From assembly GCF_900176285.1 (NCBI RefSeq), contig NZ_FWXF01000010.1:62001-126000 (forward strand): a DNA stretch of 64,000 bases, written 5' to 3'. The notes beneath the pieces were generated by a model, which saw nothing but the letters and a program-made list of their open reading frames with translations, did no database searches and was not told where the DNA came from. The stretch's first letter is position 1. Each line of letters opens with the position of its first letter. This stretch comes from Desulfacinum hydrothermale DSM 13146. Lineage in GTDB: Bacteria; Desulfobacterota; Syntrophobacteria; Syntrophobacterales; DSM-9756. This document shows positions 1 to 9,514 of the stretch, piece after piece. Made by a program: the position numbers and the translations under genes.

Positions 1-648
1 CAGGGTCCGGTTGACCACCACCATGTCCCGCACCCGCTGGGCCAACAGGTGTTGAGCGCCCAGTTCGGCCATTTCCCCAGCGCCCACGAGCATGATCCGC
101 TTGTCGTGCAAGCGGCCGAAGATCTTCCTGGCCAGTTCCACCGCCGCATAGCTGATGGAAACGGCATGGCAGCCGATGTTGGTTTCCGTGCGAACCCGCT
201 TGGCCACGGAAAAGGTCTTGTGGAGCAGGCGATTCAGGACCACGCCCACGGTCTTGCGCTGGGTGGCTTCCCTGTAGGCCGCCTTGATCTGGCCCAGGAT
301 CTGGGGCTCACCCACCACCATGGAATCCAGGCTGGAGGCCACGCGAAACAGGTGGCGCACCGCCTCCAGATCGTGATGGACGTAGAGGTGGGATTCCAAT
401 TGGAGCCCTGGAAGCCCCAGATGGCCAAACATGAGCTCTTTGACCTGCTCCAAGGCCTGGGGCCCGTTGGCGGTGGTGAAGAGGAATTCCACTCGATTGC
501 ACGTGGACAGATAGAAGAGTTCATCCACCGCCGGACACTGGCGAACCTTTTCCAAGGGGCTTTCGTCCAAACGGCACACCTGGGCCAGTCGTTCCCGAAC
601 GGCGACGGGCGCTGTCTTGTGGTTCATGCCGATGAGAGTGATTTCCAT
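1..648 (-). CDS. hemA: Glutamyl-tRNA reductase, N-terminal part (runs off the window)
   Basis: First enzyme of the C5 tetrapyrrole pathway: NADPH-dependent reduction of glutamyl-tRNA(Glu) to glutamate-1-semialdehyde in the cytoplasm. Translating the minus strand from ATG 648 gives MEITLIGMNHKTAPVAVRER, then the active-site segment FYLSTCNRVEF with the catalytic cysteine near residue 50, and further on a nucleotide-binding stretch VGAGEMAEL. Only about 216 codons are present; the C-terminal part lies beyond position 1. It sits downstream of a CcsA/HemX-like membrane protein and precorrin-2 dehydrogenase, a usual neighbourhood for hemA. A terminator-like hairpin between ccsA and hemA suggests hemA may have its own promoter in 649-816, but I see no convincing -35/-10 there. 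Confidence 0.93.
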   Translation of the reverse strand, partial: MEITLIGMNHKTAPVAVRERLAQVCRLDESPLEKVRQCPAVDELFYLSTCNRVEFLFTTANGPQALEQVKELMFGHLGLPGLQLESHLYVHHDLEAVRHLFRVASSLDSMVVGEPQILGQIKAAYREATQRKTVGVVLNRLLHKTFSVAKRVRTETNIGCHAVSISYAAVELARKIFGRLHDKRIMLVGAGEMAELGAQHLLAQRVRDMVVVNRTL

Positions 649-816
649 GGCGTTGCCCTTCACAGTGCATGTGGCGATCCCAATCGCCGGCACATTATCT
701 GGAATTGAGAGGCCAAAAGATCAAGGTCCATGATCCCGTGGTGCAAAGAGCCGGAGTTTCTTTCCGATCGTCTTGCCTCTCTTTCTTTTCTCCTCCAACC
801 TGCGCGCACTCACATG

Positions 817-862
817 AAAAAAGGCCAGTCAGGCGCCCATCTGTCCGCTGTCACGGCCTGAC
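817..862 (-). terminator. Possible intrinsic terminator after the CcsA-like gene
   Basis: On the minus strand, just past the stop at 873, GTCAGG pairs with CCTGAC around a 23-nt loop and is followed by TGGCC and a run of six T. The stem is short and the loop long, so termination may be partial and hemA could still be read through. Confidence 0.4.
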
Positions 863-872
863 ACAGGGCCGC

Positions 873-1694
873 TTACCCCACAAAGGTGGAGTGATGTCCC
901 TTGAATAGAAGGTTCACACCGAGAAAGGTCACCAAAACGGCAGAAAAGCCGAAGATGGCCAGCCAGGCGGCACGCCTCCCCCGCCAGCCCACGGCCAGTC
1001 GTTCGTGCAACAACACGGCGTAGATCAGCCAGGTCAAGAGGGCGAAGATCTCCTTGGGATCCCAATTCCAGGGAGATTTCCACACCGTGCTGGCGTAGAA
1101 AAAACCGGTGAGCAATCCCACGGTCATGAGCGGGAATCCGACCAGCAGGCAGATATGGTTGATTCGATCCAGCCGTTCCAAGGACGGGAGTCGGGAATGG
1201 AGGTTTCCCAGGCGCTTCTGTTTGATGGATCTTTCTTGTAGCAGGTACATGATGGCTGCGGCAAAGGCCACGGCAAAGAGCGCGTTGGCGGCGAAAAGCG
1301 TGGCCACGTGAACCACAACCCACGAGCTTCTGAAAAGGGGCCCCGACGGGATGGAGGAGGCGGGCAACAAGGTGGAACCGAACATGAAGACCGCCGCCAG
1401 GGGGGAGACGAAACTTCCCAGGATGCGCAGCCGCAGACGCAGGGACAGAACCAGGTAGGCGATGACCAGAAACCAGGCGAAAAAAGACAGTGCTTCCGGA
1501 CTGGAGGTGACGGCCAGGTACCCTTTGGCCGCAGAGCGTAAAGCGATCGCCGCCCCGTGGCAGATAGCTCCCGCCATGAGAACGGCCCAAGCCGCCCGAT
1601 GCACTTCCTCCCGGTCCCGAATGAGGAAAACCAGATATCCCGCGGTGCCCACACAATAGAAGGCCACCGCCAAGGTCAAGAGGACGCCTTCCAT
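873..1694 (-). CDS. CcsA/HemX-type cytochrome c assembly membrane protein
   Basis: About 273 residues, with roughly eight hydrophobic membrane segments and the tryptophan-rich WWD-type signature SPWNWDPKEIFALLTW near the C-terminal third. This marks the CcmC/CcsA family of haem-handling proteins; histidines flank the motif. Members next to hemA are often called HemX and are linked to haem biosynthesis or System II cytochrome c maturation. The ATG at 1694 was chosen (GGGAAAGGG just upstream); an ATG at 1706 is a close alternative. Either start overlaps the 3' end of the upstream precorrin-2 dehydrogenase gene, so the two are translationally coupled. Whether it acts in cytochrome c assembly or only in hemA control cannot be told from sequence alone. 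Confidence 0.85.
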   Translation of the reverse strand: MEGVLLTLAVAFYCVGTAGYLVFLIRDREEVHRAAWAVLMAGAICHGAAIALRSAAKGYLAVTSSPEALSFFAWFLVIAYLVLSLRLRLRILGSFVSPLAAVFMFGSTLLPASSIPSGPLFRSSWVVVHVATLFAANALFAVAFAAAIMYLLQERSIKQKRLGNLHSRLPSLERLDRINHICLLVGFPLMTVGLLTGFFYASTVWKSPWNWDPKEIFALLTWLIYAVLLHERLAVGWRGRRAAWLAIFGFSAVLVTFLGVNLLFKGHHSTFVG

Positions 1695-2467
1695 GCCCTT
1701 TCCCATTCCCGCTCTATTTCCGTTTCGGCGAGCACCCCGTCCAGGACCCGCCCGACGGCCTGTGGTATTTCCTGGAACCGCCCGTTTCCAATCCACTCCA
1801 AGATCGGCAGCTGGACCACGGCCCGAAAGAGCGCCTGGTTTCTTTCCGAATCGGCAGACCGTTTCTGAACCGCTCGGCGCAGGCCGCCGAGAAAGTGCAG
1901 GTAGGCGGCCCATTCCGGCCCGAACTCTTTTTCCAGCTTCTCGCGGACCAGCCGGGACACGGCGGGGCTCAGCCCCGCGGTGCTCACCGCGATGGTCAGC
2001 GGGCCCCGCCGGAAGGAGGCCGGCACCAGGCAGGTTCCCCGTTGGGGATCGGAGGCCGTGTTGCACCACAAGCCCAGGCGCCGGGCATCTTCGGCCACCC
2101 TGCGGTTCAAGGCCCGATCGCTGGTGACCGCAAAGACCAGCACCGCCCCTTGCAGATGGTGCGGCTCATAGCTCGAAGCGACCCACGTCACCCGCTCACG
2201 GGCAACCTGGTCCCGCCACCAGGGGTTCAGATCCCGGGCCACCACCATCACCTGGGCCCCATGGTCCAGGAGCCGGCGGGCCTTTCGTTCGGCCACCGTT
2301 CCGGCACCGACCACCACGCAACGCCTGTCTTTCAGCGACAGGAACAGCGGGCAATAGGTGGTGAAATCTTCTGAGCGCACACGATCCACCACGTACCTCT
2401 TCCCTTCACGGCCAAGGTCGGCATCTCGGGCGAATGCTTCGACGCAAGCCGTGGCCACCTTTATCAT
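1676..2467 (-). CDS. Precorrin-2 dehydrogenase / sirohydrochlorin ferrochelatase (Met8/CysG-N family)
   Basis: Oxidises precorrin-2 to sirohydrochlorin with NAD+, and in some members inserts Fe2+, to give siroheme, needed by dissimilatory and assimilatory sulfite reductases. The Rossmann motif VVVGAGTVAERKARRLL lies about 35-45 residues from the chosen start, followed by the family segment WCNTASDPQRGTCLVPA and RGPLTIAVSTAGLSPAVSR, where substrate-binding residues lie. No uroporphyrinogen methyltransferase domain is attached. The start is uncertain: ATG 2467 avoids overlap with the upstream prenyl synthase, but family members usually begin nearer the PLFLSL segment, so an internal GTG could be used. 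The C-terminal extension after the core (about 70 residues) is poorly conserved in what I can recognise. Confidence 0.88.
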   Translation of the reverse strand: MIKVATACVEAFARDADLGREGKRYVVDRVRSEDFTTYCPLFLSLKDRRCVVVGAGTVAERKARRLLDHGAQVMVVARDLNPWWRDQVARERVTWVASSYEPHHLQGAVLVFAVTSDRALNRRVAEDARRLGLWCNTASDPQRGTCLVPASFRRGPLTIAVSTAGLSPAVSRLVREKLEKEFGPEWAAYLHFLGGLRRAVQKRSADSERNQALFRAVVQLPILEWIGNGRFQEIPQAVGRVLDGVLAETEIEREWERAWKASS

Positions 2468-2511
2468 GGGCAAAGCGAAGAGACAAGTAGGGGGGCGGCA
2501 GGTACAGACCT

Positions 2512-3570
2512 CTACGAACGTCGGCACAGGACGTAGTCGGCCAGATCCAAGAGCGTGGACTTGGCGGGGCTTTCCGGGAAAATGCCCAGGTTCGACCGGG
2601 CACGGTCCAGATGATGCGCGGCCTTTTGGAACGTGTAATCCACGCCGCCCAGATCCAGCACCAGCTTTTGAATAACTTCGATCTGCTCCCTTTCAAGGGG
2701 CGCCTCGGACAAAAAGGCGGATCGGATCAGATCGCGCTGTCCGTCCTCGGCCCGGCCCAGGGCATGAATGAGAGGCAAGGTGGCCTTGCCTTCCTGGATG
2801 TCGTTTCCCACGGGCTTTCCCAACTCGCCCACCGATCCCACGTAGTCCAGGGCATCGTCCGTCAACTGAAAGGCGATCCCCAAGTGGTGGCCATAGTCCC
2901 GCAGGGCCGATTCCTCTTGCGGCCCGGCACCGGCGAAAATCGCCCCGATCTGGCAAGCGGCGGTCATGAGATCCGCCGTCTTTCGCGTGATCACTTCCAT
3001 GTAGGCGGCCTCGTCCGTTTCCAGGTCGTCCGAATGGATCAGCTGCAAGACCTCGCCCTCCGCGATGCGACTGGTCGTGGCGGAAAAGACCTCCAGGATA
3101 CGCAGATCTTTGTAGCAGACGGTGGTGCGAATGGCCTGGGAGTAGAGATAATCGCCGATGAGGACCACGGCCGGGTTTCCCCAGATGGTGTTGGCAGCGG
3201 GATTTTTGCGGCGGATCTCGGCGTTGTCCACCACATCGTCATGGAGGAGCGTGGCGGCGTGGAGCAGCTCGAAGGCGACAGCCAGGTCCACCTCTTGATC
3301 GCCTTGGTAGCCGCAAAGCCGGGCGGAAAGGATCATCAGAAGAGGGCGAAGGCGCTTGCCCCCGCTGTTGACGATGTAGCGGCCCACTACCTCGATCAAT
3401 GGGACGGAAGAGCTCAGATGCCTTTGCAGCGCCCTTTCAATGCGCTCCAAATCGCAACGGACCTGATCGTAGATACGGGCCTTAAGGAATTCGGCTCGCA
3501 GTGCGTTGGCCGGTTCCGAGGAGCAACATCCTGACACGTCCACTCTTCCCCATACAAAAGGTGATGTCAC
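2512..3570 (-). CDS. Long-chain polyprenyl diphosphate synthase (IspB/octaprenyl type)
   Basis: Trans-prenyltransferase that extends farnesyl-type diphosphates with isopentenyl diphosphate to make the quinone side chain. Both aspartate-rich motifs are present: the first as LLHDDVVDNAEIRR and the second as QLTDDALDYVG, with the GGKRLRP substrate loop before them. At about 350 residues it matches the usual length, though the first 25 residues from GTG 3570 are atypical and the true start may be further in. As this lineage is expected to use menaquinone, the product is probably its side chain. It lies between rimO and the siroheme gene on the same strand. Confidence 0.92.
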   Translation of the reverse strand: MTSPFVWGRVDVSGCCSSEPANALRAEFLKARIYDQVRCDLERIERALQRHLSSSVPLIEVVGRYIVNSGGKRLRPLLMILSARLCGYQGDQEVDLAVAFELLHAATLLHDDVVDNAEIRRKNPAANTIWGNPAVVLIGDYLYSQAIRTTVCYKDLRILEVFSATTSRIAEGEVLQLIHSDDLETDEAAYMEVITRKTADLMTAACQIGAIFAGAGPQEESALRDYGHHLGIAFQLTDDALDYVGSVGELGKPVGNDIQEGKATLPLIHALGRAEDGQRDLIRSAFLSEAPLEREQIEVIQKLVLDLGGVDYTFQKAAHHLDRARSNLGIFPESPAKSTLLDLADYVLCRRS

Positions 3571-3698
3571 GCCATTCAGCCCCGCGGGACCCGGGGCCCT
3601 GTCGGGGGGTGCTTTGTCTACCCAGAATGCACCGGTTCATATCGAAAAGAAGCAGGCATGTCAAAGAGTTTGGTCGGTGCGCCGGCATCGGCTCCGGG

Positions 3699-5063
3699 TC
3701 AAGACTCCAGTCGTGCCTCCAGGTCGTAATCGTGAGTCCTGGTGATGACGGCGGGCACAATCTGTCCCACCTGGGCGTTGCCTTCGGTGATGATCACCTG
3801 CCCGTCCACCTCGGGGGCCTGGGTGGGAAGCCGTCCCACGGCCAGCAGTTCCGTCTCCGGATGTTCGCCCTCCACCAAAACGGGCCATCGCTGTCCCACC
3901 AGGGCCGCCAGCTTTCTGCGGGAGACCTCCTGCTGAATCGCCAACAGGGTTTCCTTCCTTTCCTCCTTGACCGGTTCGGGCACCTGATCCGGATACCCGG
4001 CGGCCCGGCATCCCTTTTCAGGCGAAAAGGCAAAGACCCCCACGTGGTCCAGCTCCATGTGCTGGACGAAATCACACAGGGCCCGAAAATCCCTTTCCGT
4101 CTCCCCGGGAAAACCCACCATGAGGGACGTGCGCAGGGCCGCACGGGGCAGGTGTCTTCGGATGAGCTCCAGGATTTGCTCCGGACGCCGTTCCATGTCC
4201 ACTCGATGCATGGCTTGCAAAATCCGAGGAACGGCGTGCTGGAAGGGAATGTCCAGATAGGCGACCACCTTGTGGGAGGCCGCCATGGTCTTCAATAGGT
4301 CTTCGTGAACACGGTGGGGATAGGCATAGAGGAGGCGCACCCACCGGATCCCGTCCACCTCTTCCAGTGCTTCCAGCAGCCGCACCAGCGCCCCGGTGTC
4401 TCCCCGGTCGCTTCCGAAGGCCGTGGTGTCCTGGGCAATGAGATTGACCTCCACCACTCCTTGGTCCGCCAGGGCCCGTGCCTCCCTCGCCACGTCCTCC
4501 ACGGTTCGACTGCGATATGGGCCTCGCAACTTCGGGATGACGCAAAAAGAGCACCGGTTGCTGCAGCCTTCAGCGATCTTGACGTAGGCCGTGTGCGCTG
4601 GCGTGGAGGGCAGCCGAGCCGTGGAGGCATCCACGAGATAGGTGGGTCGCTCGAGGAAAACCCGAGGGGAGCCTGTCTTCAGGAATTGGCGGAAGATCTC
4701 CCCAAACCGATGGTATTGGGACGTGCCGAGGAAAAGATCCACCTCGGGCAAAAGGTCCGGCAGCTTGACCCCGTAGCGTTGGACCATGCATCCCACCGCC
4801 ACCAGATGGGCACACGGGCCCTGGGATTTGAATTGGGCCATTGCCAGGAGATGATCCACCGCTTCCTGGACGGCGGTTTCCAAGAAACCGCACGTGTTGA
4901 CCACGATGAGTTCGGCCTGCTCGGCGGACTCCGTCAGGGTGTAGCCCAGATCCCGGATCTGGGCGGCCAGTACCTCGCTGTCCACCAGGTTCTTGGCACA
5001 TCCCAGGCTGATCAGCGCCGCACGGTGCCGGGGGGCGTTGGTGTCACGGTTTCCATCCAACAT
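3699..5063 (-). CDS. rimO: Ribosomal protein uS12 methylthiotransferase RimO
   Basis: Radical-SAM methylthiotransferase that modifies the beta-carbon of a conserved aspartate in ribosomal protein S12. Starting at ATG 5063, the protein (454 residues) opens with the RimO signature ISLGCAKNLVDSE, has the VNTCGF cluster cysteine of the UPF0004 domain, then the radical-SAM CxxxCxxC in EGCSNRCSFCVIPKLRGPYR, and ends with a TRAM-like domain. The signature distinguishes it from the tRNA-modifying MiaB. A longer in-frame start at 5186 exists, but family members begin close to the signature. Confidence 0.95.
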   Translation of the reverse strand: MLDGNRDTNAPRHRAALISLGCAKNLVDSEVLAAQIRDLGYTLTESAEQAELIVVNTCGFLETAVQEAVDHLLAMAQFKSQGPCAHLVAVGCMVQRYGVKLPDLLPEVDLFLGTSQYHRFGEIFRQFLKTGSPRVFLERPTYLVDASTARLPSTPAHTAYVKIAEGCSNRCSFCVIPKLRGPYRSRTVEDVAREARALADQGVVEVNLIAQDTTAFGSDRGDTGALVRLLEALEEVDGIRWVRLLYAYPHRVHEDLLKTMAASHKVVAYLDIPFQHAVPRILQAMHRVDMERRPEQILELIRRHLPRAALRTSLMVGFPGETERDFRALCDFVQHMELDHVGVFAFSPEKGCRAAGYPDQVPEPVKEERKETLLAIQQEVSRRKLAALVGQRWPVLVEGEHPETELLAVGRLPTQAPEVDGQVIITEGNAQVGQIVPAVITRTHDYDLEARLES

Positions 5064-5136
5064 ATCGGTGATCCTCCGCGCTTCAAGATTCCCTTCCAGA
5101 AAAGGCGCTGCACCATACGGGAGTCGGACATCCCGG

Positions 5137-6102
5137 TCAAGGCATCCACCTTTGGACCGTGAAATGATCGATACCGGCAAAGACAAGAAAGTCCACGATG
5201 AGACTCAGCAGAAAGGCGTTCAGAGCCACGAGGCCATGAACCGCAGGGGGCAGGTTCCTGCGGAGATGCTCCCACACGAGCCGTACCGATTCCACCATCA
5301 CGAAACATTCCAGGGCAAAGGGCGCAAACCCGAGGAAGCCCAACACGGGCATCTCAAAAAGTTTCATGTCCCCCACGAAAGGAACCGTATAGACCCACTT
5401 GGAACCGGCCCAGTAATTCCAGAGCTCCCACAGGAAGCCGCACAGGAGGCCCGCCCCCAGAAGACGCAAGGTGTGGCCGTAGTGGCCCCTTTCCCAGTCC
5501 TGCATGAGGGACCGTCCGCGGCAGGCGGCGTTCCAAGGATCCAGAAGGAAGAAAAATCCCAGCCAGATCAAGGGAAAGGCGAAACGGGGGAGGATCAAGG
5601 GAGCGAGCACACAGAAGGCGCCCAACCTGCGAAGCGTCTGGGCGTGGCGCAGGGTCCATCCGTGGGGGATCGGAGGCCATGGAGGATTCCACCGCCCGGC
5701 CCCCAAGTGCTCCAACAATCGTGTGGTCACAAAGAGCCCGGGCAATACCGTGGCGTAGGCGATCCAGTATCCCCACCAGCGGGTGAGCCGCGACGGGGGC
5801 AGACCCACGTAATGCCAGTTGGAAAGGCGGAAATTGGCCGCTTCGAACACCCCCCAAAGAAAGACGGACAGGGGCAAAAGGGCCAGAAACCCCAAAGGGC
5901 GTTCAAAGAGCCGGGATCGGCCGCCGGTGCACCGGAGCACGGCTTCACATACCAGGATGTACGGCCACCAGGCAAAGCAATAGTACCAAGTCCTTACAAA
6001 GGGATCTCCTTCGGCAAGCCGCCAGGTGGCCCAGACAAACACGGCCGTCCAAAAGAGAACCCAGGCCCCGCACCATGCCTTCTCCTTTCGTTTTCGTTCC
6101 AT
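5137..6102 (-). CDS. Uncharacterised polytopic membrane protein
   Basis: A 321-residue, very hydrophobic and tryptophan-rich protein with about eight to nine predicted membrane segments; charged KRKEK at the N-terminus is consistent with an inside start. I recognise no catalytic motif; conserved-looking polar patches are NFRLSNWHYVGLP and LWELWNYWAGSKWVY between membrane segments. ATG 6102 is preferred over the first in-frame start at 6225 because the added residues are not hydrophobic and read like untranslated leader. It precedes rimO by 73 bp on the same strand. Function unknown. Confidence 0.8.
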   Translation of the reverse strand: MERKRKEKAWCGAWVLFWTAVFVWATWRLAEGDPFVRTWYYCFAWWPYILVCEAVLRCTGGRSRLFERPLGFLALLPLSVFLWGVFEAANFRLSNWHYVGLPPSRLTRWWGYWIAYATVLPGLFVTTRLLEHLGAGRWNPPWPPIPHGWTLRHAQTLRRLGAFCVLAPLILPRFAFPLIWLGFFFLLDPWNAACRGRSLMQDWERGHYGHTLRLLGAGLLCGFLWELWNYWAGSKWVYTVPFVGDMKLFEMPVLGFLGFAPFALECFVMVESVRLVWEHLRRNLPPAVHGLVALNAFLLSLIVDFLVFAGIDHFTVQRWMP

Positions 6103-6412
6103 GGCCGTCCCTTCCTTTTTCTCAAATGGGTGCCTCTTTCCTTCGTAAGGGGCCGCTATGATGAGCCATGGTGAAGAATCGTAAGGTGGCCCCTCGCCGG
6201 AGAACCGCCTGAGACGAGTAACCATAATATGGAAAAGAATCCACGGACGTCATGTCCCGCAAGGCTTCTCAAAAATATCGCGAAACGACCCGAAATGTGG
6301 GGAAAAGACGCTTGTCAGCCCCGCGTGTCTGCTGTTAATAAGGCGACCAGATCATCGGGGAAAGTCGCCCTTGGCGGCCTTTCCTTGCAGCGAACTGGAA
6401 TGGGGGAAAGCG

Positions 6413-7483
6413 ATGGCTTCTCGTCTGCAGTGCCTCCGCGAAGGCACAGCGGAAAAGGCCGTTTCCATAGTCAAGATTTCCGCCGCGATTTGTGTCGCGT
6501 TTCTTCTCGCCCTGGGATCCGGGACCCCGTGGGCCCGGGCGGCTGCTCAGGAGTCCCCGGTCCTCTTGGCCCGGGTACTCGTCGGCCCTTCGCCTGCCTC
6601 CAAGGAAAACGGTGGATTCCGGATGGCGGCGGTGCCCATCTCCCGCGACCTTTCTTCCGGCCAACCGACCCCCCTTCCCGACGATAGCCTGCTGGGGCGC
6701 CGAGGCTTTCACGTTCCCGACCACCCACTGGTGGACCGGTACATCACCTATTATACGGGTAAATGGAAGAAGGGGTTCCAGGAATCCCTGGACCGGGCCT
6801 GGCCGTACCTGCCGCTCATGGCGGAAATTCTGGACGTGATGGGCGTACCCACCGAGCTGGTCTACGTGGTCCTGGTGGAAAGCCACTTCAAGGGCAAGGC
6901 CCGTTCGTGGGTGGGCGCCTGCGGGTTCTGGCAGCTCATGCCCTCAACCGCCCGGTCCTTGGGGCTCCGGGTCGACGCCTACGTGGACGAACGCCTGGAT
7001 CCTCTGCGATCGACCCAGGCGGCGGCGGTTTACCTGCGCCGGTTCTACGACAAGTTCGGTTCGTGGGAGCTGGCCCTGGCGGCCTACAATGCGGGCCCCG
7101 GGGCGGTCCGCCGCGCCCTCCGCAGGCATGGTACCTCGGACTTTTGGACGCTTCGAAAAAAACGAGCCCTGCCCAGGCAGACACGCTTCTATGTGCCCAA
7201 GATCATGGCGGCCATTCGCATCTGCCGTGACTTGGACCGCTATGGGTTTCAAAAGCCTCGATACATGCCCGTGTGGGCCTACACGACCGTGTGGGTTCGG
7301 CGTCCCCTTTCGCTCAGCCGAGTGGCCCGGTGGAGTGGCATCCCACTGCGGGACATCAAGAGACTGAACCCCGCTCTCAAAAGGGGCCGGATTCCCCCGA
7401 AGGGATACCGGCTGAGACTTCCCCCGGCGGTCCTGGAAAAGTTCCTGTCGGCCTACGAATCCTATTTGCGCCGGCAGGGCTAG
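6413..7483 (+). CDS. Membrane-bound lytic murein transglycosylase (MltD-like, SLT family)
   Basis: Cleaves the glycan strand of peptidoglycan to 1,6-anhydro products in the periplasm. The N-terminal 35 residues contain a hydrophobic export signal. The SLT domain starts around residue 135: VLVESHFKGKARSWVGACGF holds the catalytic glutamate (ES motif), followed by WQLMPSTARSLGL and LALAAYNAGPGAVRRAL, the family's second and third motifs. The C-terminal region (RVARWSGIPLRDIKRLNPAL...PKGYRLRLP) resembles a LysM-like peptidoglycan-binding repeat. ATG 6413 gives a clean signal peptide; an upstream in-frame start at 6371 is less likely. Confidence 0.92.
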   Translation: MASRLQCLREGTAEKAVSIVKISAAICVAFLLALGSGTPWARAAAQESPVLLARVLVGPSPASKENGGFRMAAVPISRDLSSGQPTPLPDDSLLGRRGFHVPDHPLVDRYITYYTGKWKKGFQESLDRAWPYLPLMAEILDVMGVPTELVYVVLVESHFKGKARSWVGACGFWQLMPSTARSLGLRVDAYVDERLDPLRSTQAAAVYLRRFYDKFGSWELALAAYNAGPGAVRRALRRHGTSDFWTLRKKRALPRQTRFYVPKIMAAIRICRDLDRYGFQKPRYMPVWAYTTVWVRRPLSLSRVARWSGIPLRDIKRLNPALKRGRIPPKGYRLRLPPAVLEKFLSAYESYLRRQG

Positions 7484-7690
7484 GAACCTGCCTGAGAACG
7501 CCCAGGTTGCTCCCTTGTTGTACGGGCGGAAGCTTGGGGCTACCAGCCGGGGCCGTGCTGCCGGCCTGGTGTTTCAGCAGTAGGGGCGGGTTCCCAACCC
7601 GCCCCTACAAGGCTGTCTGAGAATTCAAAAAGCACCACGAGCTGGTGAAATTTCAACTGATCAGAAAACCACAAAAGGGCGAAAGGCCTT
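7484..7690 (+). repeat. Dispersed intergenic repeat, copy A
   Basis: Starts immediately after the transglycosylase stop. Its left half (CCCAGGTTGCTCCCTTGTTG ... CTTGGGGCTACCAG) and right half (TCTGAGAATTCAAAAAGCAC ... TTTCAACTGATCAGAAAACC) recur in copies near 12.2, 31.6, 45.2 and 46.2 kb. Between the halves lies a perfect palindrome GTAGGGGCGGGTT-ccc-AACCCGCCCCTAC around 7579-7607. Short reading frames here are repeat sequence. The remaining 7691-7895 shows no recognisable gene. Confidence 0.8.
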
Positions 7691-7895
7691 TTGCGGACAC
7701 GGTCCTAGCGGCTTGCCCGTGTGGTTGTGGGCCGGCGCCGGGGTGGCCGGGCCCTTCAGCCGGCACAGGTCGTGTGAACGTCGTTTTTTTCACGAAAAAA
7801 GCTGACATTCCTGGGCCGTTGGTGTATGAGGCTACAATAATGGCACTGAACGGGGTGAAGGCCATCCACACTTTCCATGGCACCGAGGCGAATCC

Positions 7896-8078
7896 ATGAC
7901 GTTGAAGGCACTGGCTGCCGAACTTTACAAGAGCATACGGCGAGTGGAAGAGCTTGAAAAGAAGGTGGCGGAGATGCCGCCCCATGATCCCGCCCGGGCC
8001 CAATTGGAGCGGGAACTGGCTCAGGCCCGCCAGGAACGCGACCGCCTGAAAGGCGCGCTGGATGGGGCCAAGGCCTAG
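7896..8078 (+). CDS. Small coiled-coil protein
   Basis: Sixty residues, almost entirely charged heptad-like helix (KSIRRVEELEKKVAEM and LERELAQARQERDRLKGAL) with a central proline-containing turn, so probably a helical hairpin. No known domain. Composition and codon usage match neighbouring genes and the reading frame is well bounded, which supports it as real; the ribosome binding site (GAGGCG) is weak. It lies 190 bp upstream of sat but before the sat promoter, so co-transcription with sat is not implied. Confidence 0.6.
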   Translation: MTLKALAAELYKSIRRVEELEKKVAEMPPHDPARAQLERELAQARQERDRLKGALDGAKA

Positions 8079-8155
8079 ATCTTTTTGGAAGATCAAGCAG
8101 TCCGCAGGCGCGACCCAACCGGTGGCCTGGGCGGGATGCTTGCGTACTTTTTCAC

Positions 8156-8183
8156 TTGACAAGGGGACAGCCTTCCCTATAAT
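8156..8183 (+). promoter_or_regulatory. Sigma70-type promoter of sat
   Basis: Consensus -35 TTGACA at 8156-8161 and consensus -10 TATAAT at 8178-8183 with a 16-bp spacer, 85 bp upstream of the sat start codon. Both hexamers are perfect, which fits the very high expression expected of sulfate activation in a sulfate reducer. Confidence 0.85.
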
Positions 8184-8267
8184 CACCTTGCTACAGATTG
8201 CACAAGCTGGAGTGCCGCCCCTTGCGGATGATTCGAATATCTAACACTTTAGAGAGGAGAAAAGGTC

Positions 8268-9500
8268 ATGTCCAAACTGGTTCCTCCCCATGGAAAAGAA
8301 GGAAAGCTGAAACCGCTCTTGCTGGAAGGCGACGAGCTCAAGGCCGAAATCGAAAAGGCCAAGACCCTCAAAAAGGTTCCCATGACGAGCCGCGAGGCTT
8401 CCGACCTGGTCATGCTGGGTATCGGCGCCTTCACGCCCTTGGAAGGCTTCATGGGCTACGACGACTGGAAGGGTGTCTGTGACGAATACAAGATGGCCGA
8501 TGGCACCTTCTGGCCCATCCCCATCACCCTTTCCGCCGACAAGGATCTGGCCGACAGCATTGGCCCCAACGAAGAGGTGGCCCTGTGGGATGAAGAAAAC
8601 GATCAGATCCTGGGCACCATGCAGGTGACCGAGAAGTACACCATCGATAAGGAACATGAGTGCAAGTCGGTCTTCTGGACCACGGATGCCGAGGGTCATC
8701 CCGGTGTGGCCAAGGTGATGGCTCAAAAAGAGATTAACCTGGCTGGCCCTGTGAAGGTGCTCAGCGAAAGCTTCTATCCCGAGGTGTTCGCCGGTACGTA
8801 TCAGAGGCCGGCTGAGTCCCGCGCCATCTTTGAAGAGAAGGGCTGGTCCCGGGTGGCGGCCTTCCAGACCCGCAATCCCATGCACCGCAGCCATGAATAC
8901 CTGTGCAAGATCGCCGTGGAAGTGATGGACGGCGTCTACATTCACCAGCTGCTGGGCAAGCTGAAACCCGGCGACATTCCAGCTGACGTGCGCAAGAAGG
9001 CCATCGGCGCCCTGGTGGATAACTACTTCGTGAAGGATACGGTGGTGGTGGGCGGCTATCCGGCGGAAATGCGCTACGCCGGTCCCCGCGAGGCCCTGCT
9101 CCATGCGGTCTTTCGTCAAAACTACGGCTGCAGCCATCTCATCGTCGGCCGCGACCACGCCGGTGTGGGGGACTACTACGGCCCGTTCGATGCCCAGAAG
9201 ATCTTTGATGAGATCCCCGAAGGCGCCCTGGTCACCAAGCCGCTCAAGATCGATTGGACCTTCTGGTGCTTCAAGTGCGACGGCATGGCCTCCATGCGCA
9301 GTTGCCCGCACGGCAAGGAAGACCGCCTCATCCTTTCCGGGACCATGGTCCGCAAGACCCTGAGTGAAGGCGGTGAGCTGGATCCACACTTCTCCCGGCC
9401 CGAGGTCGTCCAGATCCTCAAAGAATACTACTCCGGGCTGGAAGAGAAGGTGGAGATCAGGCTGCACGGTGCCGCCACCGGCGACGCCGCCAAGGAATAA
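8268..9500 (+). CDS. sat: Sulfate adenylyltransferase (ATP sulfurylase)
   Basis: Forms adenosine-5'-phosphosulfate and pyrophosphate from ATP and sulfate, the first step of sulfate respiration. The 410-residue protein carries [16 protein letters not shown] with the HxxH nucleotide-binding motif, then [17 protein letters not shown] and [13 protein letters not shown], all hallmarks of the homo-oligomeric Sat family. There is no APS-kinase domain, as expected for dissimilatory enzymes. A purine-rich ribosome site (GAGAGGAGAAAAGG) precedes ATG 8268. Transcribed from the consensus promoter at 8156; aprBA follows after a 164-bp spacer with a strong hairpin. Confidence 0.98.
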   Translation: MSKLVPPHGKEGKLKPLLLEGDELKAEIEKAKTLKKVPMTSREASDLVMLGIGAFTPLEGFMGYDDWKGVCDEYKMADGTFWPIPITLSADKDLADSIGPNEEVALWDEENDQILGTMQVTEKYTIDKEHECKSVFWTTDAEGHPGVAKVMAQKEINLAGPVKVLSESFYPEVFAGTYQRPAESRAIFEEKGWSRVAAFQTRNPMHRSHEYLCKIAVEVMDGVYIHQLLGKLKPGDIPADVRKKAIGALVDNYFVKDTVVVGGYPAEMRYAGPREALLHAVFRQNYGCSHLIVGRDHAGVGDYYGPFDAQKIFDEIPEGALVTKPLKIDWTFWCFKCDGMASMRSCPHGKEDRLILSGTMVRKTLSEGGELDPHFSRPEVVQILKEYYSGLEEKVEIRLHGAATGDAAKE

Positions 9501-9514
9501 GGTTTGCCGAGGGT

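Noticed and set aside
7579..7607. The perfect GGGGCGGGTT/AACCCGCCCC palindrome as a terminator or CRISPR-type repeat
   Set aside because: No T-tract follows, and its copies are single and far apart inside a larger repeat, so neither a terminator nor an array.
7645..7899. An 84-codon plus-strand frame with several cysteines
   Set aside because: Its first part is the conserved right half of repeat copy A; the cysteine run is not matched by any ribosome site or family.
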